Assembly (NCBI RefSeq): GCF_009707365.1
Contig: NZ_CP046122.1
Location: 1,860,001-1,924,000 of the forward strand
Direction of reading: 5' to 3'
Source: Microlunatus sp. Gsoil 973
GTDB taxonomy: Bacteria; Actinomycetota; Actinomycetes; Propionibacteriales; Propionibacteriaceae
DNA: 64,000 nucleotides
Shown: positions 35,849 through 43,607 of the stretch, piece after piece
Layout of the letters: each line of letters opens with the position of its first letter
How positions within the stretch are numbered: position 1 is the first letter of the stretch
Notes under the pieces: model-generated
What the model saw: only the letters and a program-made list of their open reading frames with translations
Database searches by the model: none
What the model was told of the DNA's origin: nothing
Translations under genes and position numbers: made by a program

Positions 35849-37060
35849 ATGACATCGCGGTCCGAGGACGGTGACGAGATAACAAACGAGCTGAGGAACA
35901 AGCTGACGAACGAGGTAAGGAAGGAGAGGAGACTGTCCGACCCAGCTGACCGTGGCCGCATCCTGACGGTGGTCATCGCACCGGATTCGTTCAAAGGAAC
36001 GGTTCCGGCAGCCGACGCCGCGACCGCCGTCGCCGAAGGCTGGCATGCGGTGCGCGAGCAGGACGAGGTGCTGACCATTCCACTCGCCGACGGCGGCGAG
36101 GGAACGGTGGCTGCGGTCGCCGCGGCACGTCCGGACGGCGTCCTGCACCGCGTCGACGGGCTGCGCGGGCCCGACGGACGCCAGGTGTCGGCCTCCTGGC
36201 TGGAACTGGATCCGGGGACGCCGGACAGTACGGCGGTGATCGAGATGGCATCGGTGTCCGGGTTGCCGTTGATGGACAGGCTCGACCCGCTGGGTGCGAC
36301 GACCTACGGCCTCGGACAGTTGATCAACGCTGCTCTGGACAGCGGATGCCGGACCGTGATCGTCGGCGCGGGAGGGTCGGCGACGACCGACGGCGGTGCC
36401 GGAGCGTTGGCAGCGCTCGGATTGCACCTGCTTGACGATCACGGTCGTCCGGTGCCATACGGCGGTGCAGAGCTCGGCCGGCTGGCGAAGATCACCGGAC
36501 GGGTGCGGCGGCCCGAGAAGCTGATCATGCTCAGCGACGTCGACGCACCACTGCTCGGGCCGCGTGGCGCCGCAGCCGTGTTCGGACCGCAGAAGGGTGC
36601 CGACCCGGAGCAGATCGTGATCTTGGACGCGGCATTGTCCCGGTTCGCCGCACTGCTCGGCGGGCCGACGGACGAACCCGGGATGGGCGCGGCCGGAGGC
36701 CTCGGTTACGGGCTGGTCGCCGGCCTCGGCGCGGTGATCACGCCGGGTGCCCCGTATCTGGCAGGCCTCGCCGGACTGCCCGTTGCTCTGGCCCGGGCCG
36801 ATCTGGTGATCAGCGGGGAGGGCCGGTTCGACGAGACGTCGCTGGGCGGCAAGGTCGTCGGCTACGTGCTCACCCAGGCGGCAGCTCACCAGGTCGACTC
36901 CATGATCATCGCCGGCCAGGTCGCCCATCGGGTCGACGGCATCGCGGCGCTCAGTCTCGCCGAGCTGTCGGGTTCGACCCAGGCGGCGCTGGCGGACCCG
37001 ATCCACTGGTTGCGGCTGGCCGGAAGCCGGGCCGCCGCGTCCCTCCCGGTCACGCACTGA
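35849..37060 (+). CDS. Glycerate kinase (type I)
   Basis: A 403-residue kinase phosphorylating D-glycerate, to 2-phosphoglycerate in most members of this family. Family features are VVIAPDSFKGTVPAADAA at the N-terminus, IPLADGGEGTVAAV, IVGAGGSATTDGGAGALAAL, LSDVDAPLLGPRGAAAVFGPQKGA and LVISGEGRFDETSLGGK. The first 40 residues (hydrophilic, before TVVIAPDSF) are not conserved; a GTG at 35969 could be the real start. It leads an operon with a TIM-barrel isomerase (43 bp later) and a 3-hydroxyacyl-CoA dehydrogenase-like gene, suggesting that glycerate is an end product of that pathway. Confidence 0.9.
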   Translation: MTSRSEDGDEITNELRNKLTNEVRKERRLSDPADRGRILTVVIAPDSFKGTVPAADAATAVAEGWHAVREQDEVLTIPLADGGEGTVAAVAAARPDGVLHRVDGLRGPDGRQVSASWLELDPGTPDSTAVIEMASVSGLPLMDRLDPLGATTYGLGQLINAALDSGCRTVIVGAGGSATTDGGAGALAALGLHLLDDHGRPVPYGGAELGRLAKITGRVRRPEKLIMLSDVDAPLLGPRGAAAVFGPQKGADPEQIVILDAALSRFAALLGGPTDEPGMGAAGGLGYGLVAGLGAVITPGAPYLAGLAGLPVALARADLVISGEGRFDETSLGGKVVGYVLTQAAAHQVDSMIIAGQVAHRVDGIAALSLAELSGSTQAALADPIHWLRLAGSRAAASLPVTH

Positions 37061-37103
37061 CCCCGGGTTCCGCCCGAGTATCGGCGGTTGCGACAATCCA
37101 GCC

Positions 37104-38114
37104 ATGGCTACAGCAGAATCAGCATCCGACGGTTCCGGTTTCACAGCCGACAACTGGCCCATCGCAACGGCGATGATGTGGGCCGGCGCCGGACAGCCCG
37201 AGCCGGACGCCCCGGCGCCGGTCGCGACGTGGACCAGCAATCTGCGGGACGTCGCGGATGCCGGGTTCGCCTACGCCGACATCACCGACAGCTGGGTCCG
37301 CCCGGGCGACCTCAACCCCGAACAGCTCAAGGCGCTGGGTGATATCGCGAAGGAACAGGGCGTCACCTTCGCCTCGATCTCGGCGATCCGGCGCAGTGTC
37401 ATCGAGCAGGGCGCCTGGCAGGACAACCTCGCCTACAGCCACCGCACCCTGGACGCGGCCGCCGAACTGGGCATCGGCGTCGTCTCCTTCGGCCTGCACC
37501 AGGCGCTGACCCCCGAGCAGCAGCAGGCGCTGTGGTTCTGGACCGTGCAGGGCCACGTCGACGATCCCGACGACAAGGAGGCCTTCGATCTGGCTGCACA
37601 GCGGTTCCAGGAGCTGGGCCGGCACGCCGCAGAGAACGGTCAGATCGTCTCACTGGAGATGTATGAGGACACCTACCTGGGCTCGGCCGAATCCTCGGTC
37701 CGGCTGGTCGAGGCGATCGGCATGGACAACGTCGGCCTCAACCCCGATGTGGGCAACCTGATCCGGCTGCACCGGCCGATCGAGTCGTGGCAGCACGCTT
37801 TCGAACTGCTCCTGCCCTGGTCGAACTTCTGGCACGTCAAGAACTATTTCCGCGACGAGGACCCGGCCAAGGACCAGTGGTTCGCCACTCCGGCACCGCT
37901 GGAGACCGGGCTGATCAGCTATCGGTCGGCAATGGGCACCGCCGTCGCGGCCGGTTTCCAGGGCGTGATCATGTGCGAGCACTACGGTGGCGACAGCCTC
38001 AGCGTCTGTGCCAGCAGCCAGGACTACCTGCGCCGGCACGCCTTGCCGAAGCGGCCGTACCAGGCACCGGCCAGCAAGGTCAAGCAGCAGGTGTCGATCA
38101 GCAAGTCGGCCTGA
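37104..38114 (+). CDS. Sugar phosphate isomerase/epimerase (TIM barrel)
   Basis: A 336-residue xylose isomerase-like TIM barrel protein. Putative metal and catalytic stretches are QIVSLEMYEDTYLG (Glu), GLNPDVGNLIRLHRP (Asp), FWHVKNYFRDED (His, Lys) and GVIMCEHYGGDS (Glu). It sits between glycerate kinase and a 3-hydroxyacyl-CoA dehydrogenase-like gene, with 36 bp to the latter. Some relatives are decarboxylases of oxo-sugar acids rather than isomerases, which would fit a dehydrogenase partner and glycerate kinase. The substrate cannot be assigned from sequence. Confidence 0.85.
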   Translation: MATAESASDGSGFTADNWPIATAMMWAGAGQPEPDAPAPVATWTSNLRDVADAGFAYADITDSWVRPGDLNPEQLKALGDIAKEQGVTFASISAIRRSVIEQGAWQDNLAYSHRTLDAAAELGIGVVSFGLHQALTPEQQQALWFWTVQGHVDDPDDKEAFDLAAQRFQELGRHAAENGQIVSLEMYEDTYLGSAESSVRLVEAIGMDNVGLNPDVGNLIRLHRPIESWQHAFELLLPWSNFWHVKNYFRDEDPAKDQWFATPAPLETGLISYRSAMGTAVAAGFQGVIMCEHYGGDSLSVCASSQDYLRRHALPKRPYQAPASKVKQQVSISKSA

Positions 38115-38150
38115 GCCGGCACCGGAAGCAGCGCCCAGAGAAGAGGGATC

Positions 38151-39125
38151 ATGGCCATCAAACAAACAGACAATCCGCTGACCATTGCCATCGTCGGTTC
38201 CGGCTACATGGGCGGCGGTATCGCCCAGGTGCTGGCGCTGGCCGGCCACACGGTGATCATTTCCGATGTCAGCGCCGAGGTCGCCGAGCAGAATCGGCAG
38301 CGGCTGCTGAAGGAGTCCGACCAGTTCGTCGCCGACGATCTCTTCGAGGACGGCTCCACCAAGATCATCGACGAGCACCTGACCGCCGCCACCTCGATCG
38401 AGGAAGCGGTGGCCAAGGCACAGTTCATCGAGGAAGCCGTACCGGAGAAGCTGGAACTCAAGCGCGAGATCCTGGCCCGGATCAGCGCCGCTGCCCCGGC
38501 GGATGCGGTGATCGCCTCGAACACGTCGACGATCCAGATCAGTGCTATGGCGTCGGCGGTGGAGCATCCGGAGCGCTTCCTCGGTGTGCACTTCTCCAAC
38601 CCGTCGCCGTTCATCCCCGGTGTCGAGGTGATCCCGCACGAAGGCACCACCGAGGACACGATCAAGACGGCCGAGGCGGTCGTGCAGTCGACCGGCAAGG
38701 AGACCGCCCGCATCAAGGACGTCACCGGCTTCGTGCTGAACCGGTTGCAGTATGCGCTCTTCCACGAGGCAACGCAGTTGGTCGACGAGGGGGTGGCGTC
38801 GGTCGAGGACATCGACACCGTCGTCCGAACCACGTTCGGATTCCGGCTGCCGTTCTTCGGCCCGTTCGCGATCGCCGACATGGCCGGCCTCGACGTGTAC
38901 GCCTTCTGCTACGCCTCGCTGCAGCAGGGCTTCCCCGAGCGGTTCGCCACCCCGCAGATCCTCAAGGACCTGGTCGATCAGGGCAAGCTCGGCACCAAGA
39001 CCGGCGCCGGCTTCCTGAATGTCCCGGCCGATGCCACACCGGAGCTGGTCGCGTACCGGAACAAGGCGTACGTGAAGATGCAGCAGCTGCTCGACGAACT
39101 CGGCCCGGCCCCGGTCACCTACTGA
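38151..39125 (+). CDS. 3-Hydroxyacyl-CoA dehydrogenase family protein, probable sugar-acid or hydroxy-acid dehydrogenase
   Basis: A 324-residue NAD-dependent dehydrogenase. The Rossmann motif is IAIVGSGYMGGGIAQVLALAG; SNTSTIQISAMASAVEHPERF and GVHFSNPSPFIPGVEVIP hold the catalytic residues; the C-terminal domain includes VLNRLQYALFHEATQLVDEG and FFGPFAIADMAGLDVY. The HFSNPSPFIPG variant of the usual HFMNPxPVM suggests a substrate other than acyl-CoA, as in L-gulonate 3-dehydrogenase relatives. It is the third gene of an operon with glycerate kinase and a TIM-barrel protein. AGAGAAGAGGGATC precedes the ATG. Confidence 0.83.
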   Translation: MAIKQTDNPLTIAIVGSGYMGGGIAQVLALAGHTVIISDVSAEVAEQNRQRLLKESDQFVADDLFEDGSTKIIDEHLTAATSIEEAVAKAQFIEEAVPEKLELKREILARISAAAPADAVIASNTSTIQISAMASAVEHPERFLGVHFSNPSPFIPGVEVIPHEGTTEDTIKTAEAVVQSTGKETARIKDVTGFVLNRLQYALFHEATQLVDEGVASVEDIDTVVRTTFGFRLPFFGPFAIADMAGLDVYAFCYASLQQGFPERFATPQILKDLVDQGKLGTKTGAGFLNVPADATPELVAYRNKAYVKMQQLLDELGPAPVTY

Positions 39126-39136
39126 CCGGACCACGA

Positions 39137-39184
39137 TTGTGGATGCTCTGTGGCAGGGACGTCCCTGTCACAGATCATCCATCA
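39137..39184. repeat. 48-bp palindromic element, left copy
   Basis: Nearly self-complementary element with a perfect core CAGGGACGTCCCTG and outer TGTGGATG/CATCCA arms. It begins 12 bp after the 3-hydroxyacyl-CoA dehydrogenase-like gene and supplies the last codons and stop of the DUF559 gene. A second copy lies at 40227-40274 and matches it best in inverted orientation (about 43 of 48 bases). It may also act as a bidirectional terminator. Confidence 0.9.
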
Positions 39185-40146
39185 GTCCGGTTCGAGCAGT
39201 TCGGACACCGGTTCGGCCGACCTTCCCAGCCACCTCGATGCAGCATGAGGGCGACTTGTCGGGCGACCTGACAGCTCTCCGAGCGGACGTCGTGCCACCC
39301 GTAGCGCAGGGTGGCATCGCCGTCCACCAGCGCGGCGTTGTCCCGCCGGTAGTCGCGGAACCGGCCCTCTCCGACGTGTCCGATCGTCCCATCCAACTCG
39401 ACGAGCACACGGAACTCCTCGTAGTAGACGTCACGCCATAGGCGCTGACGACCCGACCGTCCCGAAGCCTGCCGGCGACCGCGTGGCAGGCCGTGAGCTG
39501 CTTCCACATCCTTGCGGTAGCGATATTCCAGCGGTGACTGGACACCGTCAGCGACGTCGGTGAGCAGGTTGATCATTTCGCGTCGCCCGGTGATCCGACC
39601 GCGTCGGTTCAGCGCATCGAGGAGACGTTCCGGCGTGGTCAGACGACGCTGCACGGCCGCGGTGAGCCAGTGCACCGCACCCTTTCCGGCTGCTCGGCCG
39701 AGGTCGGTACCGATCAGATCCAGGACGGTGTCGTCGATCGGGGTTCGCGGAGGGCTGCCGACGGTGGCGGCCGGTCGAACACCGCAGCGCTCCTGGTGGA
39801 AACACAGAATGCCCCAACTTTTCAGGCGCGAGCCGTGTGGATGCAGGATGTCGATACGCGGCGGCGGAACGTCGACGAGCTGATGACCGTACGCTGCCGC
39901 AAGGCCGCCCAATCTTGCGCCGTCGCCGGCATACAACACGCCGGCCCAGGCGAGTGCATCCCAGGACGGCACTGCGTTGTTGGTGAGGAAGATCCCCGGC
40001 GCGAGCCGTTGCCAGGTCGACAGCTGCACCATCCGCTGTTGCGCGTAACGGCCGAAGCCCGACTCCGTCGCCTGGGTCCTGGACACCACGTCGTCCTGTG
40101 CCGCGGCGAGCTCCAGCAGTGCGGTCGGCACCTTGATCGTCCCCAC
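39175..40146 (-). CDS. AbiEi-type antitoxin domain / DUF559 nuclease-like protein
   Basis: A 323-residue protein. The N-terminal about 90 residues resemble the AbiEi antitoxin winged-helix domain (DDVVSRTQATESGFGRYAQQRM, LAPGIFLTN). The C-terminal domain is DUF559/Vsr-like with a PD-(D/E)XK pattern: VLVELDGTIGHVGEGRF, RDNAALVDGDATLRYGW. Such fusions are frequent and often multicopy in actinobacteria; their function is unproven. No toxin partner gene (AbiEii) is adjacent. It starts with GTG at 40146. Its TGA stop lies inside the left palindrome and the right palindrome sits 80 bp upstream of its start, so the gene is framed by the repeat. Confidence 0.8.
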   Translation of the reverse strand: MGTIKVPTALLELAAAQDDVVSRTQATESGFGRYAQQRMVQLSTWQRLAPGIFLTNNAVPSWDALAWAGVLYAGDGARLGGLAAAYGHQLVDVPPPRIDILHPHGSRLKSWGILCFHQERCGVRPAATVGSPPRTPIDDTVLDLIGTDLGRAAGKGAVHWLTAAVQRRLTTPERLLDALNRRGRITGRREMINLLTDVADGVQSPLEYRYRKDVEAAHGLPRGRRQASGRSGRQRLWRDVYYEEFRVLVELDGTIGHVGEGRFRDYRRDNAALVDGDATLRYGWHDVRSESCQVARQVALMLHRGGWEGRPNRCPNCSNRTDG

Positions 40147-40226
40147 ACTCTCACAGTGGGCCCAAGCAGTGTCCGTGGTTCAGGGTGGAAGCGATCTGTG
40201 GACAGTGCTTCGACGGGCTCCAACGC

Positions 40227-40274
40227 TTGTGGATGATCTGTGACAGGCACGTCCCTGCCACGGATCATCCACAA
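40227..40274. repeat. 48-bp palindromic element, right copy
   Basis: Second copy of the element at 39137-39184, with TTGTGGATGATC at one end and GATCATCCACAA at the other as perfect 12-bp arms. It ends 19 bp before the start of the L,D-transpeptidase gene, so it also occupies that gene's promoter region. Confidence 0.9.
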
Positions 40275-40293
40275 CACCGGGGATTATGGACGG

Positions 40294-41280
40294 GTGCCGA
40301 AATCGGGGTTGACCGCCATCGCGTTGCTCGCCGCTCTGCTCCTTGCCGCCTGCGGTGTGGAACCGCCGGGCAAGCCCACATCCGGGAGCACCGCGTCTGC
40401 GCCGGGCCAGGGCTCGGCGACCAGCAGCACGACCCGGCACAAGAGCCCCAGCCCCTCACCGACCCCGCCGCCACCGCCGATGCTGCTGGACTCCATCGTG
40501 CCGGCCGACGGCACGACCGTCGGCGTGGCGATGCCGATCGTGGTCATCTTCAGCCGACCGGTGAAGAAGTCGGCACGGGCCGGCATCGAGAACGCGATGA
40601 AGCTCACCGCCTCGACACCGGTGATCGGCGCCTGGCACTGGTTCAGCAACCGGCAGGTCGACTTCCGCCCGAAGGACTACTGGCCGGCCGGTGACCGGGT
40701 GAGCTTGGATGCGGAGTTCAAGGGTGTCCCGGACGGCCACGGCCGGGAGGGCACACACTCCTACATCCACCGGTTCAGGATCGGCGAAGACTTCGAGACC
40801 AAGATCTCGGTCACCAAGCACACCACCAAGGTCTACGGCGACGGCAAGCTGATCCGCAGCATGTCCAGTGATGCCGGCAGCCCGGACTTCCCGTCTTGGG
40901 ACGGCACCATGTCGGTCTCGGAGAAGGTGCGCAACGAGCACATGACGTCCTGCAGCGCCGGCATCACCTGCGACAAGAACAGCCCCAACTACTACGACGG
41001 CTTCTATCCCTGGGCGGTACGGCTGACCTACTCTGGGACGTTCGTGCACTACTCCGACGCTGATCCCTATCCGGGTCATAGCTACGGATCCCACGGGTGC
41101 GTGCACCTTTCGTTGGCCGACGCCACGTGGTACTTCAGGCACGTCTCGATCGGCGACCCGGTCACGATCACCGGGTCGCCCCGAGGCAAGGCGGCCGGGG
41201 ACAACGGTTACGCGGTCTACAACCTGTCCTGGACCGAGTGGCTGCAGAAGAGCGGACGAGGCGAGTTCACGACCTCTTGA
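40294..41280 (+). CDS. L,D-transpeptidase lipoprotein (YkuD domain)
   Basis: A 328-residue cell-wall enzyme that forms 3-3 cross-links in peptidoglycan. A lipoprotein signal ends in LLLAAC (Cys 20), followed by a Pro/Ser/Thr linker. An Ig-like domain (about 75-165; MPIVVIFSRPVKKSARAGIE) precedes the YkuD catalytic domain with the active site HSYGSHGCVHLSLADATWYF (Cys about 269). This layout matches mycobacterial Ldt enzymes. The GTG at 40294 is chosen so that the signal peptide starts with the basic residue after MP. The 3' end overlaps the convergent SPFH gene by 14 bp. Confidence 0.92.
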   Translation: MPKSGLTAIALLAALLLAACGVEPPGKPTSGSTASAPGQGSATSSTTRHKSPSPSPTPPPPPMLLDSIVPADGTTVGVAMPIVVIFSRPVKKSARAGIENAMKLTASTPVIGAWHWFSNRQVDFRPKDYWPAGDRVSLDAEFKGVPDGHGREGTHSYIHRFRIGEDFETKISVTKHTTKVYGDGKLIRSMSSDAGSPDFPSWDGTMSVSEKVRNEHMTSCSAGITCDKNSPNYYDGFYPWAVRLTYSGTFVHYSDADPYPGHSYGSHGCVHLSLADATWYFRHVSIGDPVTITGSPRGKAAGDNGYAVYNLSWTEWLQKSGRGEFTTS

Positions 41281-42163
41281 TCATCGGATGCGGGACCGGC
41301 GGCTCGTCGGCCTCGTCCTCGGTCGCGCCCTTGTTCTCGGTGAAGGCCCTGGTGACACTCTGCAATGCCGAGGTGACCTCGCTGGGGATGACCCAGAACG
41401 TGTTGCCCTGGCCCTTGGCCAATTCCGGAAGCACCTGCAGGTACTGATAGGCCAGCAGCTTGGGGTCCGGATCGTTGCGGTGGATGGCGCCGAAGACTGT
41501 GTCGATCGCCTTGGCCTGGCCCTCGGCCTTCAAGATCGCAGCCTGCCGTTCACCCTCCGCAGTGAGGATCCGGGACTGCCGAATGCCTTCGGCAGCGAGA
41601 ATCGTCGCACGCTTCTCCCGGTCCGCGCGCATCTGCTTCTCCATCGCCTCCTTGATCGTCGGCGGCGGGTCGATCCCCTTCAACTCCACGCGGTTGACCC
41701 GGATCCCCCACTTTCCGGACGCCTCGTCCAGGACCCCGCGGAGGGTCGAGTTGATGTACTCCCGGGACACCAGCACCTTCTCAAGATCAAGACTGCCGAT
41801 CACGTTGCGCAGCGTGGTCACCGTCAGCTGTTCGATGGCCTGGATGTAGTTCGCGATCTCGTACGCCGCATCGCGGGGATTGGTGACCTGGAAATACAGC
41901 ACGGTGTCGATGTGCACACTCAGGTTGTCCTCGGTGATCACCGCCCGCGGTTCGAACGACACCACCTGCTCCCGGACGTCGATCAACGGGCGGACCCGGT
42001 CCACGAACGGGATGACGAAGTTCAGACCCGGCTCCAACGTACGGATGTAGCGGCCGAGCCGCTCGACGTTGCCGGCCCGCGCCTGCGGGACGATCCGCAC
42101 GGTACGGAGAACGATCAGGGCAGCGAGCAGCGCCGCGACGATTCCGATGATCAGGGTTGCCAT
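41267..42163 (-). CDS. SPFH domain / band 7 membrane protein (stomatin-like, QmcA type)
   Basis: A 298-residue membrane-anchored scaffold protein. One N-terminal helix (TLIIGIVAALLAALIVL) is followed by the SPFH domain: RIVPQARAGNVERLGRYIRTLEPGLNFVIPFVD and the YFQVTNPRDAAYEIANY segment, then a coiled coil rich in Glu/Ala (EKQMRADREKRATILAAEGIRQSRILTAEGE read in parts around residues 175-215). It overlaps the NfeD gene upstream by 13 bp, the classic SPFH-NfeD pair thought to organise membrane microdomains or assist membrane protein quality control. Confidence 0.93.
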   Translation of the reverse strand: MATLIIGIVAALLAALIVLRTVRIVPQARAGNVERLGRYIRTLEPGLNFVIPFVDRVRPLIDVREQVVSFEPRAVITEDNLSVHIDTVLYFQVTNPRDAAYEIANYIQAIEQLTVTTLRNVIGSLDLEKVLVSREYINSTLRGVLDEASGKWGIRVNRVELKGIDPPPTIKEAMEKQMRADREKRATILAAEGIRQSRILTAEGERQAAILKAEGQAKAIDTVFGAIHRNDPDPKLLAYQYLQVLPELAKGQGNTFWVIPSEVTSALQSVTRAFTENKGATEDEADEPPVPHPMIKRS

Positions 42164-42615
42164 AGATCCTCCCGTAACAGGGGTTCCTCGCGCGGATAGA
42201 CCAGAGCCGTTGCACCGTCGATGGCGAAGATCTCCACCGTTGTGTCCTTGGGAATCACCAGGTCGGAGTCGTACGGACGGGCCGTCCACTCCTCACCGCC
42301 GATCCGCACCCGGCCACTGTTCCGGGCGACATCGGTGAGGGTGACCGCTTCCTTGCCGACCAGCCGGGCAACGCCGGAGCGCACCGGCGGGGTGTTCACC
42401 ATGTGCCGGCGAACCACCGGACGGACCAGCGCCATCAACAGCACGGCAGAGATACAGAAACCGAGGAACTGTATGCCGACAGGCAATCCCAATGCAGCCA
42501 GACCGGCTGCCGACAGAGCGGCGATTCCGAGCAGGGCGAGATCAAGCGTCGTCGCGACCAGCTCGGCAACCCCGAGGCCCGCGGCGACCATCACCCAGAT
42601 CATCCAGGCTTGCAT
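42151..42615 (-). CDS. NfeD family membrane protein (short form)
   Basis: A 154-residue protein with three to four N-terminal helices (WMIWVMVAAGLGVAELVATTL and FLGFCISAVLLMALV) and a C-terminal OB-like beta-barrel: LVGKEAVTLTDVARNSGRVRIGGEEWTARP. It lacks the ClpP-like protease domain of long NfeD proteins. It overlaps the SPFH gene by 13 bp and is translated just before it, as expected for the functional partner. Confidence 0.9.
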   Translation of the reverse strand: MQAWMIWVMVAAGLGVAELVATTLDLALLGIAALSAAGLAALGLPVGIQFLGFCISAVLLMALVRPVVRRHMVNTPPVRSGVARLVGKEAVTLTDVARNSGRVRIGGEEWTARPYDSDLVIPKDTTVEIFAIDGATALVYPREEPLLREDLWQP

Positions 42616-42706
42616 CGCGCACCCGTTCGGACATGGCGCTCCTCATCGAGCGCTCACCCTTGACGGTACTCCCCGCGGCATCCCGAACCAATGGCGTCAC
42701 CCCAGG

Positions 42707-43543
42707 TCACAGGGCGGTATCGGCCGCCGAACCACCGGTCAGGGCACTGACGATCGCATGTTCGGCGTCCAGGGACGCCCACTCGTCGTCGGTCGGACCG
42801 TCGTAGACCAAGGCGAACGGACCGTCGAAACCGGCGTCAAGCAACACCTGGACCGACCGCCGATAGTCCTCGGTCTCAAGATCACCGTCGGCGGTGTGAT
42901 GGCACTTGGCATGGCAGGTCTCGGCGGAAGCGGCGATCGCGGCGAGCTGCTTATACTTGCCCGGGCCGGTCCAGTTCCCGAGATCGGCCAACAGCCCGAC
43001 CTGATCACCGGCTGACCCCAGCACGGCCTTCACAGAGTCGGCATCCGGCAACAGTGCCATCCAGTTCTCGGTGACGATACGCACGCCCGGGTGGCCGGCG
43101 GCCAGTCGGGCCAGCCGGCGGCCGCTGTCCTGCAGGCGGTCCGGCGAGGGCGGCTGCTGGCCGGCGATGATCCGGGCCCGGCGGGCGCCCAAGGCCTCGG
43201 CGTCGTCGATCCACGCATCGATCCAGGCCTGGTGGGCGTCCGCGTCGGTCGGATGGGTGAGGTCGCCGGCGTCGACCAGGAGTGCGTCGAGCAGGATCCC
43301 CGCCTCGTCGAGTGCGGCCCGCAGTTCGGACAGATAGCCGGAATCGCGATGCGGCAGATGGAAGTGGCAGATCTGGACCGTGTCGTAGCCATGGGCGGCC
43401 AGCTGGCCGGGAAGTTCCAGCAGGCTGGTACCCAGGACCGGTCCGGTGGGGCGGAGACCGTTGGATCCCGGCGGCGTCGCATCCTCGGCGATGTAACTGC
43501 CGAGGGTGCGGTGCAGGGACCACGTCGAAACTGCACGCGTCAT
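42707..43543 (-). CDS. Sugar phosphate isomerase/epimerase (TIM barrel)
   Basis: A 278-residue TIM-barrel protein. The start MTRAVSTWSLHRTLGSYI is typical of the family, and the likely metal ligands lie in VRIVTENWMALLPD (Glu), GLLADLGNWTG (Asp) and CHAKCHHTADGDL (His/Lys). It lies 64 bp downstream of the putative glycosidase gene 43608-45683 on the same strand and may act on the released sugar or on a derivative. The substrate is unknown. It is the third protein of this fold class in the window. Confidence 0.83.
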   Translation of the reverse strand: MTRAVSTWSLHRTLGSYIAEDATPPGSNGLRPTGPVLGTSLLELPGQLAAHGYDTVQICHFHLPHRDSGYLSELRAALDEAGILLDALLVDAGDLTHPTDADAHQAWIDAWIDDAEALGARRARIIAGQQPPSPDRLQDSGRRLARLAAGHPGVRIVTENWMALLPDADSVKAVLGSAGDQVGLLADLGNWTGPGKYKQLAAIAASAETCHAKCHHTADGDLETEDYRRSVQVLLDAGFDGPFALVYDGPTDDEWASLDAEHAIVSALTGGSAADTAL

Positions 43544-43607
43544 GGGATCACCGTAGCGGTGCCCGGATGGTCGGCATCCTCAGTGCCCGGTCGTCGGTTG
43601 GTGCGGC

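Noticed and set aside
34326-35852. Open frame of about 500 codons on the plus strand opposite the S9 peptidase
   Set aside because: Shadow of the peptidase propeller region; no motif, and it would run into the glycerate kinase start.
39137-40274. Complete insertion sequence around the DUF559 gene
   Set aside because: No transposase motif in the encoded protein and no evident target-site duplication outside the palindromes; treated as a repeat-associated gene instead.
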